From assembly GCA_964608325.1 (NCBI GenBank), contig CAZSMX010000009.1, forward strand, positions 1 through 33,265: 33,265 bases of DNA. The letters run 5' to 3'. This stretch comes from CAZRVH01 sp964608325. GTDB lineage: Bacteria > Patescibacteriota > Gracilibacteria > Peribacterales > Peribacteraceae. This document shows, piece by piece, positions 8,868 through 16,523 of the stretch (the stretch's first letter is position 1; each line of letters starts with the position of its first letter). Position numbers and translations under genes: made by a program. The notes under the pieces were generated by a model that worked only from the letters and a program-made list of their open reading frames with translations, did no database searches and was not told the DNA's origin.

Positions 8868-8876
8868 TACACTCTA
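8868..8876. promoter_or_regulatory. overlapping divergent -10 boxes between tsaB and the glycosyltransferase gene
   Basis: The two GTG starts (8861 minus, 8880 plus) are separated by 18 bp. On the plus strand TACACT (8868-8873) ends 6 nt before the GTG. On the minus strand TAGAGT (8871-8876) ends 9 nt before the tsaB GTG. Both would give leaderless messages. The -35 regions would lie inside the opposite gene. Confidence 0.45.
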
Positions 8877-8879
8877 ACC

Positions 8880-9718
8880 GTGAAATCCCTTTCCGTCATC
8901 ATCCCCACCTACAAACGGGCAGAGCTCCTTCGCAGTTGCCTGGAATATCTGGAGCGCCAGACGGTGAAGGATCGGCTGGAGATTATCGTGGTCAGCGACG
9001 GGCATGACGACGCGACGGAGGCATTGATGAAGGAATGGAAGGGGACGATCCCCGTGCAATTCACGGAGGTGCCGAAGAGCCAGCAGGGCGTGGCGCGGAA
9101 CAAAGGAATCTCGATGGCACAGACCCCTCTCGTCCTGTTCATCGGGGACGACATCCTGCTGACGCCGGGGGCATGCGAGGCCCACCTGAAAGCACACGAC
9201 CGGCTGAAGGAAATCGGCAAGCAGGACTCCGCCGTCCTGGGCTTCACGACGTGGGACCCGACGCGCGAGGTGACGCCCGTGATGAAATGGCTGGAGACGA
9301 GCGGTTGGCAATTCGGCTACCCGCACATCGAACCGTACAAGCACGACTTCGTCCCCGAACCGCGCCAGCACCTCTACACCTACACCAGCCAGATCAGCAT
9401 CAAGACGGAGCTCGCGAAAAAGTTCCCGTTCAAGGAGGACCTGACGCTCTACGGATGGGAAGATATTTTGTGGGGAGAGGAGCTGAGGAGGGCGGGCATC
9501 CGCCTGTACTACGAACCGGATGCCGTGGCACACCACAGGCATTCAATCACGCTGGAAGATTCCCTGAGGAGAATGCGCACGCTCGGCAATTCCGCCGTCA
9601 TCACCGCCGCCAAATACCCGTACCTCGATAGGGTTCCGAAGGGATGGAAAGTGCTGGCCTACTGGTGGTTCGGGTCATTCCCAACCATCCGAGGGGCGCA
9701 CCGGAGGGCTTTTTTGAA
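8880..9718 (+). CDS. family 2 glycosyltransferase, 3' end lost in a gap
   Basis: About 280 residues are visible before the N run. The N-terminus SVIIPTYKRAELLRSCLEYL and IIVVSDGHDDAT are the nucleotide-binding part of a GT-A fold. QQGVARNKGI and LFIGDDI give the metal-binding acidic motif, and YGWEDILWGEELRRAG carries the likely catalytic Glu/Asp. The enzyme probably adds a sugar to a lipid-linked or surface glycan; donor and acceptor are unknown. No membrane segment is seen. The start is GTG at 8880; AGGAG at 8862-8866 is 13 nt upstream, rather far, and a TACACT box lies 6 nt upstream. The visible part already covers the catalytic domain, so the gene may end soon after the gap begins. Confidence 0.88.
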
Positions 9719-9818
9719 NNNNNNNNNNNNNNNNNNNNNNNNNNNNNNNNNNNNNNNNNNNNNNNNNNNNNNNNNNNNNNNNNNNNNNNNNNNNNNNNNN
9801 NNNNNNNNNNNNNNNNNN
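9719..9818. other. true assembly gap (100 N), no shared flanks
   Basis: The sequences on the two sides share no overlap, unlike the other two gaps. The real length is unknown and genes could be missing. The open frame that runs from the glycosyltransferase through the N run into nusA is spurious. Confidence 0.9.
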
Positions 9819-9971
9819 GACGTAAAGTCCGCTATACTTTGGACGTACTCAGTAATCTACACTATTCCAGAGTTGGAATGGTGGTTTCACCCTACCATGG
9901 TTCGACGGGCTCACCATGACACACTAAGAATTCCAAGCCCTACCCCTAACCCTACTCCTAACCCCATTACC
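9819..9971 (+). promoter_or_regulatory. nusA leader with -10 box and two short repeats
   Basis: No gene is seen. TATACT at 9833-9838 could be the -10 box for nusA; its -35 box would fall next to or in the gap. CATGGTTCGACGGGCTCACC (from 9897) is the core of a dispersed repeat I recognise from many environmental genomes, with CATGG/CCATG ends. 9938-9966 is a C-rich tract of CCCTAAC-like units. Confidence 0.45.
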
Positions 9972-11246
9972 ATGAGAGCATCATTCGTCGCCGCCATTAA
10001 CCAAATCTGCTCCGAGAAGAACGTCTCGGCCGAGCAGGTCATCGAAGCCGTCAAACAGGCGATCGCCACCGCATACCGCAAGGATTTCGGAAATAAGGAA
10101 ATGGAAATCCGCGTGGACCTGGAGGAAGGCAAGGAACACCCGACCATCCTCCTCATCAAGGAAGTAGTCGATGACGTGGAGAACGAGAACTTCGAAATCT
10201 CTTACGAAGATGCCAAGCGCATCAAGAAGGACATCGAAGTGGGAGACGAAATCGAGATCGACGTGACGCCGGACGAGTACGGACGCATCGCCGCCCAGGC
10301 CGCCAAGCAGGTGATCCTCCAAAAGCTGCAGGAGGCCGAGCGCATGTCGCTGTACGAGAAATTCAAGGACCGCGAGAACGAACTGCTCACCGCCACGGTG
10401 ACGAAGACGGACCCCAACTGGGTCACGCTCGAAATCGAAGGCATGACGGTGTCGCTGCCGTGGAGGGAACAGATCCCGGGCGAGCACTACTACACCGGTA
10501 AGCGCATCCGCGTGTTCCTGGAGAAGGTGGAAATGACGGGCAAGGGACCGCAGCTGAAGATCTCCCGCACGCACAGCCACCTCGTGAAGAAGCTGCTCGA
10601 ACTCGAGATCCCCGAAGTCCGCAACGGGGACGTGGAAGTCCGCGGCATCGCCCGCGACGCCGGTTTCCGCAGCAAGGTCGCGGTGGCCAGCAAAGACCCG
10701 CGCATCGACCCCATCGGCGCCTGCGTGGGACAGAAGGGCGTGCGCATCCAGGCCGTGATGGAAGAGATCAACGGCGAGCGCGTGGACATGCTCGAGTGGA
10801 GCGACGATCCGATCAAACTGATTTCGACCGCCCTCCAGCCGGCTTCCATTTCCGCCGTGATCATCGTGAACGACCAGGAGCAGGTGGACGACAGCGGACG
10901 CCGCGTGAAGAAGCGCGCCGCCGTGTTCGTGGAGGAGGCACAGCGCCCCATGGCCATCGGAAAGAAGGGCCAGAACATCCGCCTTGCAACGGAACTGACG
11001 GGTTACGAACTCGACATGTACAACTACGAGGAACTCCCGGCCTTCAAGGCCAAGCTCGCGGAACTCCGCGGAGGCGAACCGATGGCGATGGCCGAGAGCG
11101 AAGTGCAGGAGATCGTCGCCGAAGGGGAGAAGAACCACGAAGCCGAGAAGCACGTCGAGCCCGCCGAGCAGTCCGCTCCGGAAGAGAGCTCGCTCACCCC
11201 GACCGACGACCAGCCATTGGAAGGCGAGGGGGCGAGGGCGGCGTGA
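9972..11246 (+). CDS. nusA: transcription termination/antitermination factor NusA
   Basis: NusA binds RNA polymerase and nascent RNA to modulate pausing, termination and antitermination. The 424-residue protein has an N-terminal polymerase-binding domain (1-130), an S1 domain (about 136-200), KH1 (about 210-300, with IDPIGACVGQKGVRIQAVME) and KH2 (about 310-370, with RPMAIGKKGQNIRLATEL). An acidic, Ala/Glu-rich tail of about 55 residues replaces the extra repeats found in E. coli. The start at 9972 (MRASFVAAINQICSEK) matches the family N-terminus. No rimP or infB neighbours are present, unlike the common nusA operon. A strong terminator follows. Confidence 0.95.
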   Translation: MRASFVAAINQICSEKNVSAEQVIEAVKQAIATAYRKDFGNKEMEIRVDLEEGKEHPTILLIKEVVDDVENENFEISYEDAKRIKKDIEVGDEIEIDVTPDEYGRIAAQAAKQVILQKLQEAERMSLYEKFKDRENELLTATVTKTDPNWVTLEIEGMTVSLPWREQIPGEHYYTGKRIRVFLEKVEMTGKGPQLKISRTHSHLVKKLLELEIPEVRNGDVEVRGIARDAGFRSKVAVASKDPRIDPIGACVGQKGVRIQAVMEEINGERVDMLEWSDDPIKLISTALQPASISAVIIVNDQEQVDDSGRRVKKRAAVFVEEAQRPMAIGKKGQNIRLATELTGYELDMYNYEELPAFKAKLAELRGGEPMAMAESEVQEIVAEGEKNHEAEKHVEPAEQSAPEESSLTPTDDQPLEGEGARAA

Positions 11247-11248
11247 TG

Positions 11249-11281
11249 CATGAAAGGCAACCCTCCGGGTTTCCTTTCATG
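11249..11281 (+). other. hairpin directly after nusA
   Basis: CATGAAAGG pairs with CCTTTCATG, extended inside by AACCC/GGGTT across one mismatch, starting 2 nt after the nusA stop. No T-tract follows, so it may protect the mRNA 3' end or help the terminator just downstream. Confidence 0.65.
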
Positions 11282-11301
11282 AGCTATCCTTCCGGCAAAG
11301 A

Positions 11302-11350
11302 GTCGCTTAGCAGCGGGGCCCACGAGACCCGCTGCACGCGACGGTTTTTT
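11302..11350 (+). terminator. intrinsic terminator of nusA
   Basis: A two-part stem, GTCGC/GCGAC outside and GCAGCGGG/CCCGCTGC inside, is followed by GG and six T. Confidence 0.9.
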
Positions 11351-11395
11351 CATCGCATGCACGGGAGGTACCGAAAGTGCGGGGGGTGAAGGGGA

Positions 11396-11538
11396 AGCCC
11401 CGCATGCGAAGCATCTTTGCATTCGAATTGTGAGGGAAGCCTTAGACCGAACAATTCGAATGCCGCGGGGCAGGCGGAGCGGGCCATCACTTTCGGAGCG
11501 TTTCTTTGGTCCTTTCTTGTCGCCCTGACAAGAAAGGA
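11396..11538 (+). other. highly structured leader before the exonuclease gene
   Basis: This region holds a perfect 13-bp inverted repeat, GCATTCGAATTGT (11419-11431) and ACAATTCGAATGC (11451-11463). GCCCCGC and GCGGGGC enclose it. A second perfect 12-bp hairpin, TCCTTTCTTGTC-GCCCT-GACAAGAAAGGA, spans 11510-11538. No T-tract follows. Together the stems make a long structured leader or a separate RNA element upstream of the ATG at 11567. Confidence 0.6.
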
Positions 11539-11566
11539 CGAGGACAATCTGTTATTGTTCGCTACT

Positions 11567-13909
11567 ATGTGCCCCGTGAGATTGCCGCCCCTGCCCTTCA
11601 CCGTGTTCGATACCGAAACGACGGGATTCGTCCCGAGGACGCACCATATCATCGAATTCGCATCCATGACGGCGCGCGGCGGGGAGGTGGTGGATGAATA
11701 CGAACAGCTGCTGAGCGTGGACGGGGAGATCCCCCCGCACGTCCAAGTCCTCACGCACATCAAGCCAGAGGACATCGCGGGCAAACCGACGTTCGCGGAA
11801 TGCGCCGACGAGATGACCAAGCGGATCGGCGAGGACACGCTGCTTGTCGGCCAGAACCTCGGCTACGACCTGGGCATGATGCGCGGGGACGGGATCGACC
11901 TGACGAACCGACCGTGGATCGACACCTCCATGCTGGCATCGGTCGTATTCCCGGAGTTCGAGAGCTACTCGCTCCAATACATGAGCAATTATCTAAAGTT
12001 GAACCACGCCCCCGCGCACCGCGCGCTCGGCGACGTCCGCGCGACAACGGAATTGCTCGGCCACATCTGGGAACGGCTCCTCGAATTGTCCGCGGAAGAA
12101 CTGGCCTTCGCGAAGGGCGTCATGGAGCGCTCCAGCGAGGGGTACAAGATGCTCTTCGCCGCACTGCCGCCCGAGGGGGGAAAGGGCGCGACGTGGATCA
12201 AGAAGGTCTCGACGAAGAAGGTTTCAAAAGACGTTCCCGTCCTTCCGCTGCCGACGCCGCAGCCCGGCCACATCGCGTTGCTGGAAGAGAGTTTGGATCC
12301 CGACACGATCCAAAGCGCCATCAACGCGGCCTCCAAGGACGACTCCATGACGCACTGGATCGCGGTGAAGAACCTGGAGGGCGCGCTACGCCGCGTCACG
12401 CTCCCCGCGAATGTCCGTGCCATCCACCCGCCGCAGCTCTTGGCCGATCCCGAGGCCATGAAAGCGCTGCTCTCGCAGGAGGCCTTCACGGGGGACGAGG
12501 CCACGCTCGCGCTCAAGCTGCAGTGGTTCCAACCACGGACGCGCAACGACGTGGCACTGCACGGAGGGGAGAAAGACGTATGGGGAGGGAAGATCGCCTG
12601 CACGCACACGAGCGACGCCTATGTCACGCAATTCAAAGAGAAGGCCGCCGCGTTCGTCATCGACCACCGTCAGCTCTTCGCACTGCTTTCGACGAAAGGA
12701 CATGCCTCCGCGGAACGCCTGAGCGAAAACGCGCACATCATCATCGACGACGCCTCCATGCTGGAGGACACCGCAACAAAGGCCTACGGCATCGAGTGCT
12801 TTTTGGATGACGTTCGCGGCGCGGCGCTGGGCAACGACAAGATGATGGCCTTCACGGACCTCCTGATGCTGTGGGCGGAGAAAATCCGCGGCATGGAAGA
12901 AACCCACTACCTCACGCAGGCCGATTACGACCGTCCGGAGACGCTCAGCATGATCCAATCGCTGGAGGAATTCCTGGCCGACAAGACGCTGCCGGAACAA
13001 ACCGTCGCGCAGCTTTCCAAAGTACGCGCGCTCCTGACGAAAAACTTGCTCAAGGAACAATTGGTATGGACGGAACGCAGGATGAACGGAAGCTTGTCGC
13101 TCAACGCGGCACCCCTCCATATCGATCTGCTCCTGAAAGTCGACCTCTACGACCGCTTCCCGACGACCCTCCTTATCCCGCAGGGAACAAACGGCAAACT
13201 GCCGGAGATGGTCCCCGCATGCATGCCCGTCGATCTCATCAGCATGAACGGGACGCATCCCTACCTATGCCCCATTCGCTTTCCGCAGGATGAGACGCTG
13301 AAGGATTTCTTCGCCAATCCTCCCGCCGGCAAGACGATCATCCTGGCGGGCAGCAAGCGGATCATCGAACAGGCGTTCATCGACCATACCGAACGGTTCG
13401 AGAAAGAGGGGATCACGCTGATCTGCCAAGGCCTCAACGGCGGACAGGGGCGCATGGAGAGTGACTTCGCGGCCGCCGAAGGCACCGCCATCTGGATGCT
13501 GACGCCGTGGATGTACGAGGGTATCGACCAGCCGGAAGGCACCGTGGATCGCCTGATTATCGACACGCTTCCCTTCGACCATCCGAACCACCCCATCGCG
13601 AGCCGCAGGAAGGAACATTACAACAACGGATTCGAGGAATATCTCCTGCCGCGCGTGCAGCATCGCCTCTTCCGCTTGCTGCGCACGTTCTGCAGGCACC
13701 GCAAAGACGGCGGAGAGGTGGCACTCATCGACAAGCGCCTGCACGAGAAATCGTACGGGACGAAGCTCATGAATTACCTATCGATCTTCGCGGAGAACGC
13801 GGACATCCCGGAGCCGAAGCCAGCCTCCGCCAAGGCTACGACTGATAAACCCGCGAAAAAAGCAGCGCCCAAAAAGAAGGATGACGGGCAGCTACAGATG
13901 CCGCTCTAA
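11567..13909 (+). CDS. DEDDh exonuclease fused to a DinG-like helicase domain with lost ATPase motifs
   Basis: Residues 10-165 form a DnaQ-type 3'-5' exonuclease with all five catalytic residues: Asp15 and Glu17 in FDTETTG, Asp101 in NLGYDLGMM, His151 and Asp156 in HRALGDV. The rest of the 780 residues follows the DinG/XPD-like layout. FVIDHRQLFALL resembles the VVNHHLL region, and the C-terminal part ends in EVALIDKRLHEKSYGTKLMNYL. However, no Walker A is visible, the DEAH box reads IIIDDASMLED (394-397), and motif VI (QGxGRLIR) reads HRLFRLLR. ATP hydrolysis is therefore unlikely. The tail is Lys/Ala-rich (SAKATTDKPAKKA) and ends in QLQMPL, which could be a weak sliding-clamp motif. The start at 11567 is chosen because the exonuclease fold begins there; an in-frame upstream ATG at 11417 would translate the hairpin region. 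Confidence 0.85.
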   Translation: MCPVRLPPLPFTVFDTETTGFVPRTHHIIEFASMTARGGEVVDEYEQLLSVDGEIPPHVQVLTHIKPEDIAGKPTFAECADEMTKRIGEDTLLVGQNLGYDLGMMRGDGIDLTNRPWIDTSMLASVVFPEFESYSLQYMSNYLKLNHAPAHRALGDVRATTELLGHIWERLLELSAEELAFAKGVMERSSEGYKMLFAALPPEGGKGATWIKKVSTKKVSKDVPVLPLPTPQPGHIALLEESLDPDTIQSAINAASKDDSMTHWIAVKNLEGALRRVTLPANVRAIHPPQLLADPEAMKALLSQEAFTGDEATLALKLQWFQPRTRNDVALHGGEKDVWGGKIACTHTSDAYVTQFKEKAAAFVIDHRQLFALLSTKGHASAERLSENAHIIIDDASMLEDTATKAYGIECFLDDVRGAALGNDKMMAFTDLLMLWAEKIRGMEETHYLTQADYDRPETLSMIQSLEEFLADKTLPEQTVAQLSKVRALLTKNLLKEQLVWTERRMNGSLSLNAAPLHIDLLLKVDLYDRFPTTLLIPQGTNGKLPEMVPACMPVDLISMNGTHPYLCPIRFPQDETLKDFFANPPAGKTIILAGSKRIIEQAFIDHTERFEKEGITLICQGLNGGQGRMESDFAAAEGTAIWMLTPWMYEGIDQPEGTVDRLIIDTLPFDHPNHPIASRRKEHYNNGFEEYLLPRVQHRLFRLLRTFCRHRKDGGEVALIDKRLHEKSYGTKLMNYLSIFAENADIPEPKPASAKATTDKPAKKAAPKKKDDGQLQMPL

Positions 13910-13910
13910 G

Positions 13911-13960
13911 TAACCTCCCTCTCCTCACAGGAGAGGGTGCCCGAAGGGCGGGTGAGGTTA
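13911..13960. repeat. 50-bp palindromic element with three-way-junction fold
   Basis: TAACCTC (13911-13917) and GAGGTTA (13954-13960) close the element. Inside are CCTCTCCT-CAC-AGGAGAGG and GCCC-GAA-GGGC. It fills the whole space between two convergent genes and supplies the TAA stop of the minus-strand gene at 13958. It resembles a widespread dispersed palindrome and may act as a bidirectional 3'-end structure. Confidence 0.8.
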
Positions 13961-14278
13961 TGAAGAGATCTTGCACGTAACCCCGCGGTCCTCCCCGTAG
14001 TCATTGCATCCCGGAGGCGTTTCGCACTGCGTCGCCTTGCCGTTCTTGTAGAGGATGTAACGCGGCTTGTCGTCGGCGCACTGCTCGGCGCAGGCATGCG
14101 GCTCCATGAATGAGCCTCCGAAATCATAATCGACGACGATGGGGTCCCCGATACAAGATTCTTCCTTGGTCGGTGTGACGCCAGGCAACGGACCTTCCGG
14201 CAAAAACGCCTGGACGACGATGATCAGGAGAATTCCCCCGAGGACTCCGCCGATGGCGTAGGGCATGCGGTCGTGCAT
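13958..14278 (-). CDS. small membrane-anchored Cys-rich protein
   Basis: I do not recognise this 106-residue protein. Residues about 7-26 (IGGVLGGILLIIVVQAFL) form one membrane helix. The C-terminal part, probably outside the cell, has six cysteines (in EESCIGD, HACAEQC, QCETPPGC and VTCK), enough for three disulfides. There is no lipobox. The TAA stop is provided by the palindromic element shared with the convergent exonuclease gene. The cysteine pattern recalls the Cys-rich part of the SLH protein in this window, but no shared motif is clear. Confidence 0.65.
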   Translation of the reverse strand: MHDRMPYAIGGVLGGILLIIVVQAFLPEGPLPGVTPTKEESCIGDPIVVDYDFGGSFMEPHACAEQCADDKPRYILYKNGKATQCETPPGCNDYGEDRGVTCKISS

Positions 14279-14330
14279 GGGGTGATTATAGGATTAGGAG
14301 TAAGAATAAGGAAAGATTTGTTTAAGAAAC

Positions 14331-14358
14331 CTAATGAAGCTAACGAAGCTGATGCAGC
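14331..14358. repeat. 9-nt-unit repeat, half copy B
   Basis: CTAATGAAGCTAACGAAGCT plus one degenerate unit, the same right arm as at 841 and 32748. No left arm is seen. It ends 7 nt before the stop codon (14366) of the minus-strand sugar transferase gene. Confidence 0.75.
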
Positions 14359-14365
14359 CATGTCC

Positions 14366-15757
14366 TCAATCAGCCCCCTTGCGTCCGCAAACGACGACCA
14401 ATGTCCTCCACAGGATCCACACGTCCATCAGCAATGACCATTCCTCGATGTACTGGAGGTCGAGCGAGACTTCCTCGTCGAACTTCAGGTCCGAGCGGCC
14501 GGAAACCTGCGCCAGTCCCGTCAGCCCCGGCTTCACCGCGAACACGCGCCTCTGGTAATCGCTGTAGAGCTTCACTTCCTCGGGCAGGTGGGGGCGCGGC
14601 CCGACGAGCGACATCTGGCCGAAGAAGACGTTGAGGAGCTGCGGCAACTCATCGATGGACCAACGGCGGAGGAATGCGCCGAGCGGCGTGATGCGGGGAT
14701 CGTTCTTGATCTTGAACAGCGGTCCGTCGGTGCGATGATTCAGTTCCTGAAGGTCTTCCTTCCGTTGGTCAGCGTCGCGGCTCATGGAACGGAACTTCAG
14801 GACGGGGATGCGCCTGCGCCCCTGCTCACCCACGCGCGTGGAGATGTAGAGGATGGGAAAGCCACTGGTGGCGACCACGGCGATCGCGATGCCGATGAGG
14901 AACGGCGACAGGAGGATGAGCGCCAATCCGCTCACGACGATGTCGAAGAGACGCTTGAAGATGCGTCCCCAGCCATCCAGGGGCGTGGGAGTGAAGCGGA
15001 GCATGGGGATGAGGCCCAAGTGCTCCACCGAGAGCTGTCGGGGCACGTCGATGAATACCGGCGGCAGGAACGCGTACCCGATGTGATGGCTGCGGCAGTA
15101 TTCGATGAGGCGCATGGTGTCCTCGTTGTCCGGGCTCGGGTCCGTTTCCAATACCAGATCGATATCGTCTTTCCTGTCGCGTGCTTCCAATTCGGCGAAT
15201 GTCTTCGCGTGGCCGATGTAACTGTAGCGAATATCATCTTCCAGCGTCTTCCTGGCGCTCTCGGCCAGTGCCACGCGGCCGATGGAGAGCACCGAACGCA
15301 CGCCGATGCCGCGGCGCAGGAGATTGCGCTGCAAAAGGGTCAGGAACGATCGCAGCACCGCGACGAACAGCGTGATGAAGAAGAGCGAATGGATGAGCAG
15401 GATGCGGGAGTAGAAGAGTTGCTTCACGACGAGGAAGTACCAGGCCATCACGAATACCAGCCACAGCACGCCCGCGAGCATGATATTGCCGATCTCGTTC
15501 CACGCGCCCGTCGTCAGCTGCAGCGCATACATCCGCAGGAATGATGCGATGATGAGGAATAGGCACATGCCGGGTATCACGAAGTACTCGAAGTAGTACG
15601 CGAATGGAGGCAGCCCCGATTGCTCCAGGAGTTGCACGCCCGGAATAAGGTCCACGTTGGCCTGGCGCAGTTTGTAACTGAGCACCAGCGACGCCAAGAC
15701 GGCCAGCGCGTCCAGGGGAACGCGCAGCGCACCGAAGAGGGCTTCGGACTTCTTCAT
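14366..15757 (-). CDS. polyprenyl-phosphate sugar-1-phosphate transferase (WcaJ/WbaP-like)
   Basis: The 463-residue integral membrane enzyme should start assembly of a surface glycan by moving a sugar phosphate from a nucleotide sugar to undecaprenyl phosphate. About four to five membrane helices fill the first 140 residues, followed by a degenerate nucleotide-binding-like middle. The C-terminal catalytic domain begins near RIFKRLFDIVVSGLALILLS. It shows VLKFRSM, DPRITPLGAFLRRWSIDELP, NVFFGQMSLVGPRPHLPEE and KPGLTGLAQVSGRSDLKFDE, all typical of the bacterial sugar transferase family. The sugar cannot be told from sequence. A TATACT box at 15766-15771 lies 8 nt before the ATG, so the message is probably leaderless. 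The nearby family 2 glycosyltransferase may act in the same glycan pathway, which is an inference. Confidence 0.92.
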   Translation of the reverse strand: MKKSEALFGALRVPLDALAVLASLVLSYKLRQANVDLIPGVQLLEQSGLPPFAYYFEYFVIPGMCLFLIIASFLRMYALQLTTGAWNEIGNIMLAGVLWLVFVMAWYFLVVKQLFYSRILLIHSLFFITLFVAVLRSFLTLLQRNLLRRGIGVRSVLSIGRVALAESARKTLEDDIRYSYIGHAKTFAELEARDRKDDIDLVLETDPSPDNEDTMRLIEYCRSHHIGYAFLPPVFIDVPRQLSVEHLGLIPMLRFTPTPLDGWGRIFKRLFDIVVSGLALILLSPFLIGIAIAVVATSGFPILYISTRVGEQGRRRIPVLKFRSMSRDADQRKEDLQELNHRTDGPLFKIKNDPRITPLGAFLRRWSIDELPQLLNVFFGQMSLVGPRPHLPEEVKLYSDYQRRVFAVKPGLTGLAQVSGRSDLKFDEEVSLDLQYIEEWSLLMDVWILWRTLVVVCGRKGAD

Positions 15758-15765
15758 GTAAGGGG

Positions 15766-15771
15766 AGTATA
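15766..15771 (-). promoter_or_regulatory. -10 box of the sugar transferase gene
   Basis: TATACT sits in a near-palindrome GGAGTATACACTCC, 8 nt before the ATG at 15757. No good -35 box is seen. Transcription would begin at or next to the start codon. Confidence 0.5.
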
Positions 15772-15833
15772 CACTCCTCCAGAAGGCTTACACATGGCAA
15801 AAAAGGCTCCAGGAAGCGTCTTAATGAACAATA

Positions 15834-15909
15834 TGGAGCCGCTGGCCGGATTCGAACCGGCGACCTACTCATTACAAGTGAGTTGCTCTACCAGCTGAGC
15901 TACAGCGGC
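15834..15909 (-). tRNA. tRNA-Thr (anticodon UGU)
   Basis: A full cloverleaf on the minus strand: acceptor GCCGCTG/CAGCGGC, anticodon stem ACTCA/TGAGT with loop CTTGTAA, T arm GCCGG-TTCGAAT-CCGGC, and encoded CCA. The anticodon TGT reads ACA. Confidence 0.97.
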
Positions 15910-15923
15910 TTGGAAGCCACGGA

Positions 15924-15952
15924 ACTGTACAAGTTTCTCTCTAAAATCCCAA
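15924..15952 (-). promoter_or_regulatory. tRNA-Thr promoter
   Basis: TTGGGA (15947-15952), 17 nt, TACAGT (15924-15929) on the minus strand. Transcription would start a few bases upstream of the tRNA. It is divergent from the rnpB promoter. Confidence 0.6.
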
Positions 15953-15960
15953 GGGCTTTA

Positions 15961-15989
15961 TTGCGTTTATAGCCTATCTGTGGCACAAT
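15961..15989 (+). promoter_or_regulatory. rnpB promoter
   Basis: TTGCGT (15961-15966), a 17-nt spacer ending in TGG, then CACAAT (15984-15989). The TGN makes it an extended -10. Transcription would start near 15995, where the RNA fold begins. Confidence 0.65.
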
Positions 15990-15994
15990 AGACA

Positions 15995-16346
15995 TGCTGC
16001 TCTTTGGATGATCGCCCCGCGCAAGCGGGGAGGAACGTCCGGACATCGTGCGAACGCCATGCGGGTAACACCCGTCCGCCTGCTCCAATTCATAAATGTA
16101 GGCGCGGACCAGTGCCACAGAGACGAGCTCCCCTCGAGGGAGAGTGAAACGCCCCGGAGTACCGGGGATGCTAGCAATAGCATCGGTAAACTCATGGTGA
16201 TGCAAGGAGGATTTGGGTGATCGGGATCAGCAATGGTTCCGTCGCTCCGGTCACCCCTCCGCACCGAGGTGCCGTAGCAATACGCACCCCAGATAGATGA
16301 TCATCGCCCTCACGGGATACAGAATCCGGCGTACAGAAGGGCAGCA
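15995..16346 (+). ncRNA. rnpB: RNase P RNA, bacterial type A
   Basis: The catalytic RNA of RNase P trims the 5' leaders of tRNAs. Conserved blocks are visible: GAGGAACGTCCGGACATC near the 5' end (CRI), GCCACAGAGACGAG and GTGAAACG in the middle, AGATAGATGATCATCGCC and ACAGAATCCGGCGTACAG near the 3' end (CRV). The ends TGCTGCTCTT and AAGGGCAGCA pair as helix P1. The length of about 352 nt is ordinary. It has its own promoter and terminator. The protein subunit gene is not in the window. Confidence 0.95.
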
Positions 16347-16352
16347 CAAAAC

Positions 16353-16373
16353 AGAGGCTTCGGCCTCTTTTTT
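16353..16373 (+). terminator. rnpB terminator
   Basis: AGAGGC-TTCG-GCCTCT followed directly by a T-tract. Confidence 0.92.
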
Positions 16374-16402
16374 GTATTTCAAATGCACATTTGCCATATC
16401 CC

Positions 16403-16438
16403 CAATATAATCTGAAATATTATATTGCACAATATAAT
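16403..16438 (+). promoter_or_regulatory. three CAATATAAT sites in alternating orientation
   Basis: CAATATAAT at 16403-16411, its inverse at 16419-16427 and CAATATAAT again at 16430-16438. Two of them contain a perfect TATAAT. The array lies about 85 bp upstream of the orphan gene at 16524 and looks like a promoter overlapped by repressor half-sites. Confidence 0.55.
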
Positions 16439-16523
16439 AAAAAAATTACAATAGCGGCTCCTTTTGGTTTCCCAGAAGGTCGTTCTTACACCCATCGGAC
16501 TTTTCTAAGGAGAGTGAATCCTG

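Noticed and set aside
8880..11246. A single open frame joining the glycosyltransferase and NusA
   Set aside because: It passes through the N run and the non-coding leader. NusA has its own family-typical start at 9972.
11417..11566. A 50-residue N-terminal extension of the exonuclease
   Set aside because: It would be translated from the perfect hairpins and has no family resemblance; the ATG at 11567 directly precedes the exonuclease fold.
872..14278. Recoding of UGA as glycine, as in Gracilibacteria
   Set aside because: murA, nusA, the exonuclease-neighbour genes and others end normally with TGA or TAA at the expected family lengths, and no in-frame TGA is found inside them.
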